Below, piece by piece: positions 63,804-64,000 of a DNA stretch of 64,000 nucleotides. A program made the translations under genes and the position numbers. The stretch is from NCBI GenBank assembly GCA_910585595.1, contig CAJUET010000005.1, positions 62,001 to 126,000 on the forward strand, in the 5' to 3' direction. This DNA comes from an uncultured Christensenella sp. GTDB taxonomy: Bacteria > Bacillota > Clostridia > Christensenellales > Borkfalkiaceae. The stretch's first letter is position 1; every line of letters begins with the position of its first letter. Under the pieces are notes generated by a model. That model searched no databases. It saw only the letters and a list, made by a program, of their open reading frames with translations, and had not been told where the DNA came from.

Positions 63804-64000
63804 TGTCTGCTCCTTTGCGCCGTCCGTGCGGACTGCGACTTAAAAATTTTGTGTTCGCTTTGGTGCTTACCGTCTTAACCAGCAAAAAATGCCGCCGCAG
63901 GCAAATTGTCAAGGGTTTGCCCCGTAGGGGACGGCGGTTTATGCCTAACGGGAGATAAATAGCCGCCCTTTACAATTTGTCAAGGCGGCGTATTCCCTCC
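63804..64000 (-). other. Upstream region of the recombinase gene, end of window
   Basis: Reverse-strand leader with repeated CTTGACAA at 63984-63977 and 63913-63906, each followed within 20 bases by a GGCGGC element. A CCCC-GTA-GGGG hairpin is at 63920-63930. No complete promoter or gene is recognised. Confidence 0.4.

Overview
The window is a stretch of a low- to moderate-GC Gram-positive chromosome, almost certainly an uncultured, probably gut-dwelling member of the Bacillota (class Clostridia). The grounds are the gene order yicC-gmk-rpoZ-priA-def-fmt-rsmB-rlmN-rpe-thiN / rpmB (reversed) / yloU-yloV-recG, which follows the Bacillus/Clostridium order; strong GGAGG ribosome-binding sites; sigma-A promoters with 17-bp spacers; many Cys-lipoproteins; and a LacI/MalEFG/MsmX-type starch system. 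The species cannot be named from the sequence.

1-25.6 kb is housekeeping. It holds the 3' end of tsaD, a lipid kinase, a tRNA-Thr(CGU) followed by an unrecognised gene, a CyuA/YhaM-type cysteine desulfidase, a TIM-barrel isomerase, rpsU, a pcrA-type helicase and ligA. The long gmk-recG cluster follows, covering nucleotide metabolism, replication restart, initiator-Met processing, rRNA methylation, thiamine and fatty-acid kinase. Compared with Bacillus it lacks coaBC, prpC-prkC-rsgA and spoVM, and has a membrane-dipeptidase gene inserted.

25.6-34 kb holds a WYL regulator with a GH127 beta-L-arabinofuranosidase (reverse strand), tyrS, a YigZ-family gene, clpB and a tRNA-Thr(GGU). 34-36 kb, just after that tRNA, is a decaying accessory patch: an XRE repressor with two matching operators, a frameshifted SLOG/DUF1273 gene, a DUF4085-like gene with several lesions, and a truncated membrane protein. 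36-44.4 kb carries a flavin-reductase-like protein with a DUF4874/DUF4832 lipoprotein, another lipoprotein, a short divergent UppS-family enzyme, a TetR repressor facing an ABC exporter pair, and a DegV protein.

44.4-60.5 kb is a one-directional starch/maltodextrin locus. Surface lipoproteins with repeated starch-binding-like modules and a CBM41-GH13 amylase would cut starch outside the cell. MalE-MalF-MalG, powered by an MsmX-like ATPase with an extra C-terminal region of about 250 residues, would import the maltodextrins. A cytoplasmic GH13 enzyme and a GlgP/MalP phosphorylase would degrade them. A LacI-family regulator lies inside the locus, and LacI-type operators (TTAAACGGTTAA) sit downstream of the two best promoters.

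60.5-64 kb is accessory: a degV relic, an acyltransferase-3 membrane protein, and a large serine recombinase. The acyltransferase is preceded by a strong predicted leader RNA (an 85-bp nested palindrome starting at the inferred transcription start, then an intrinsic terminator directly before its ribosome-binding site). That leader is the best candidate here for an undescribed element.
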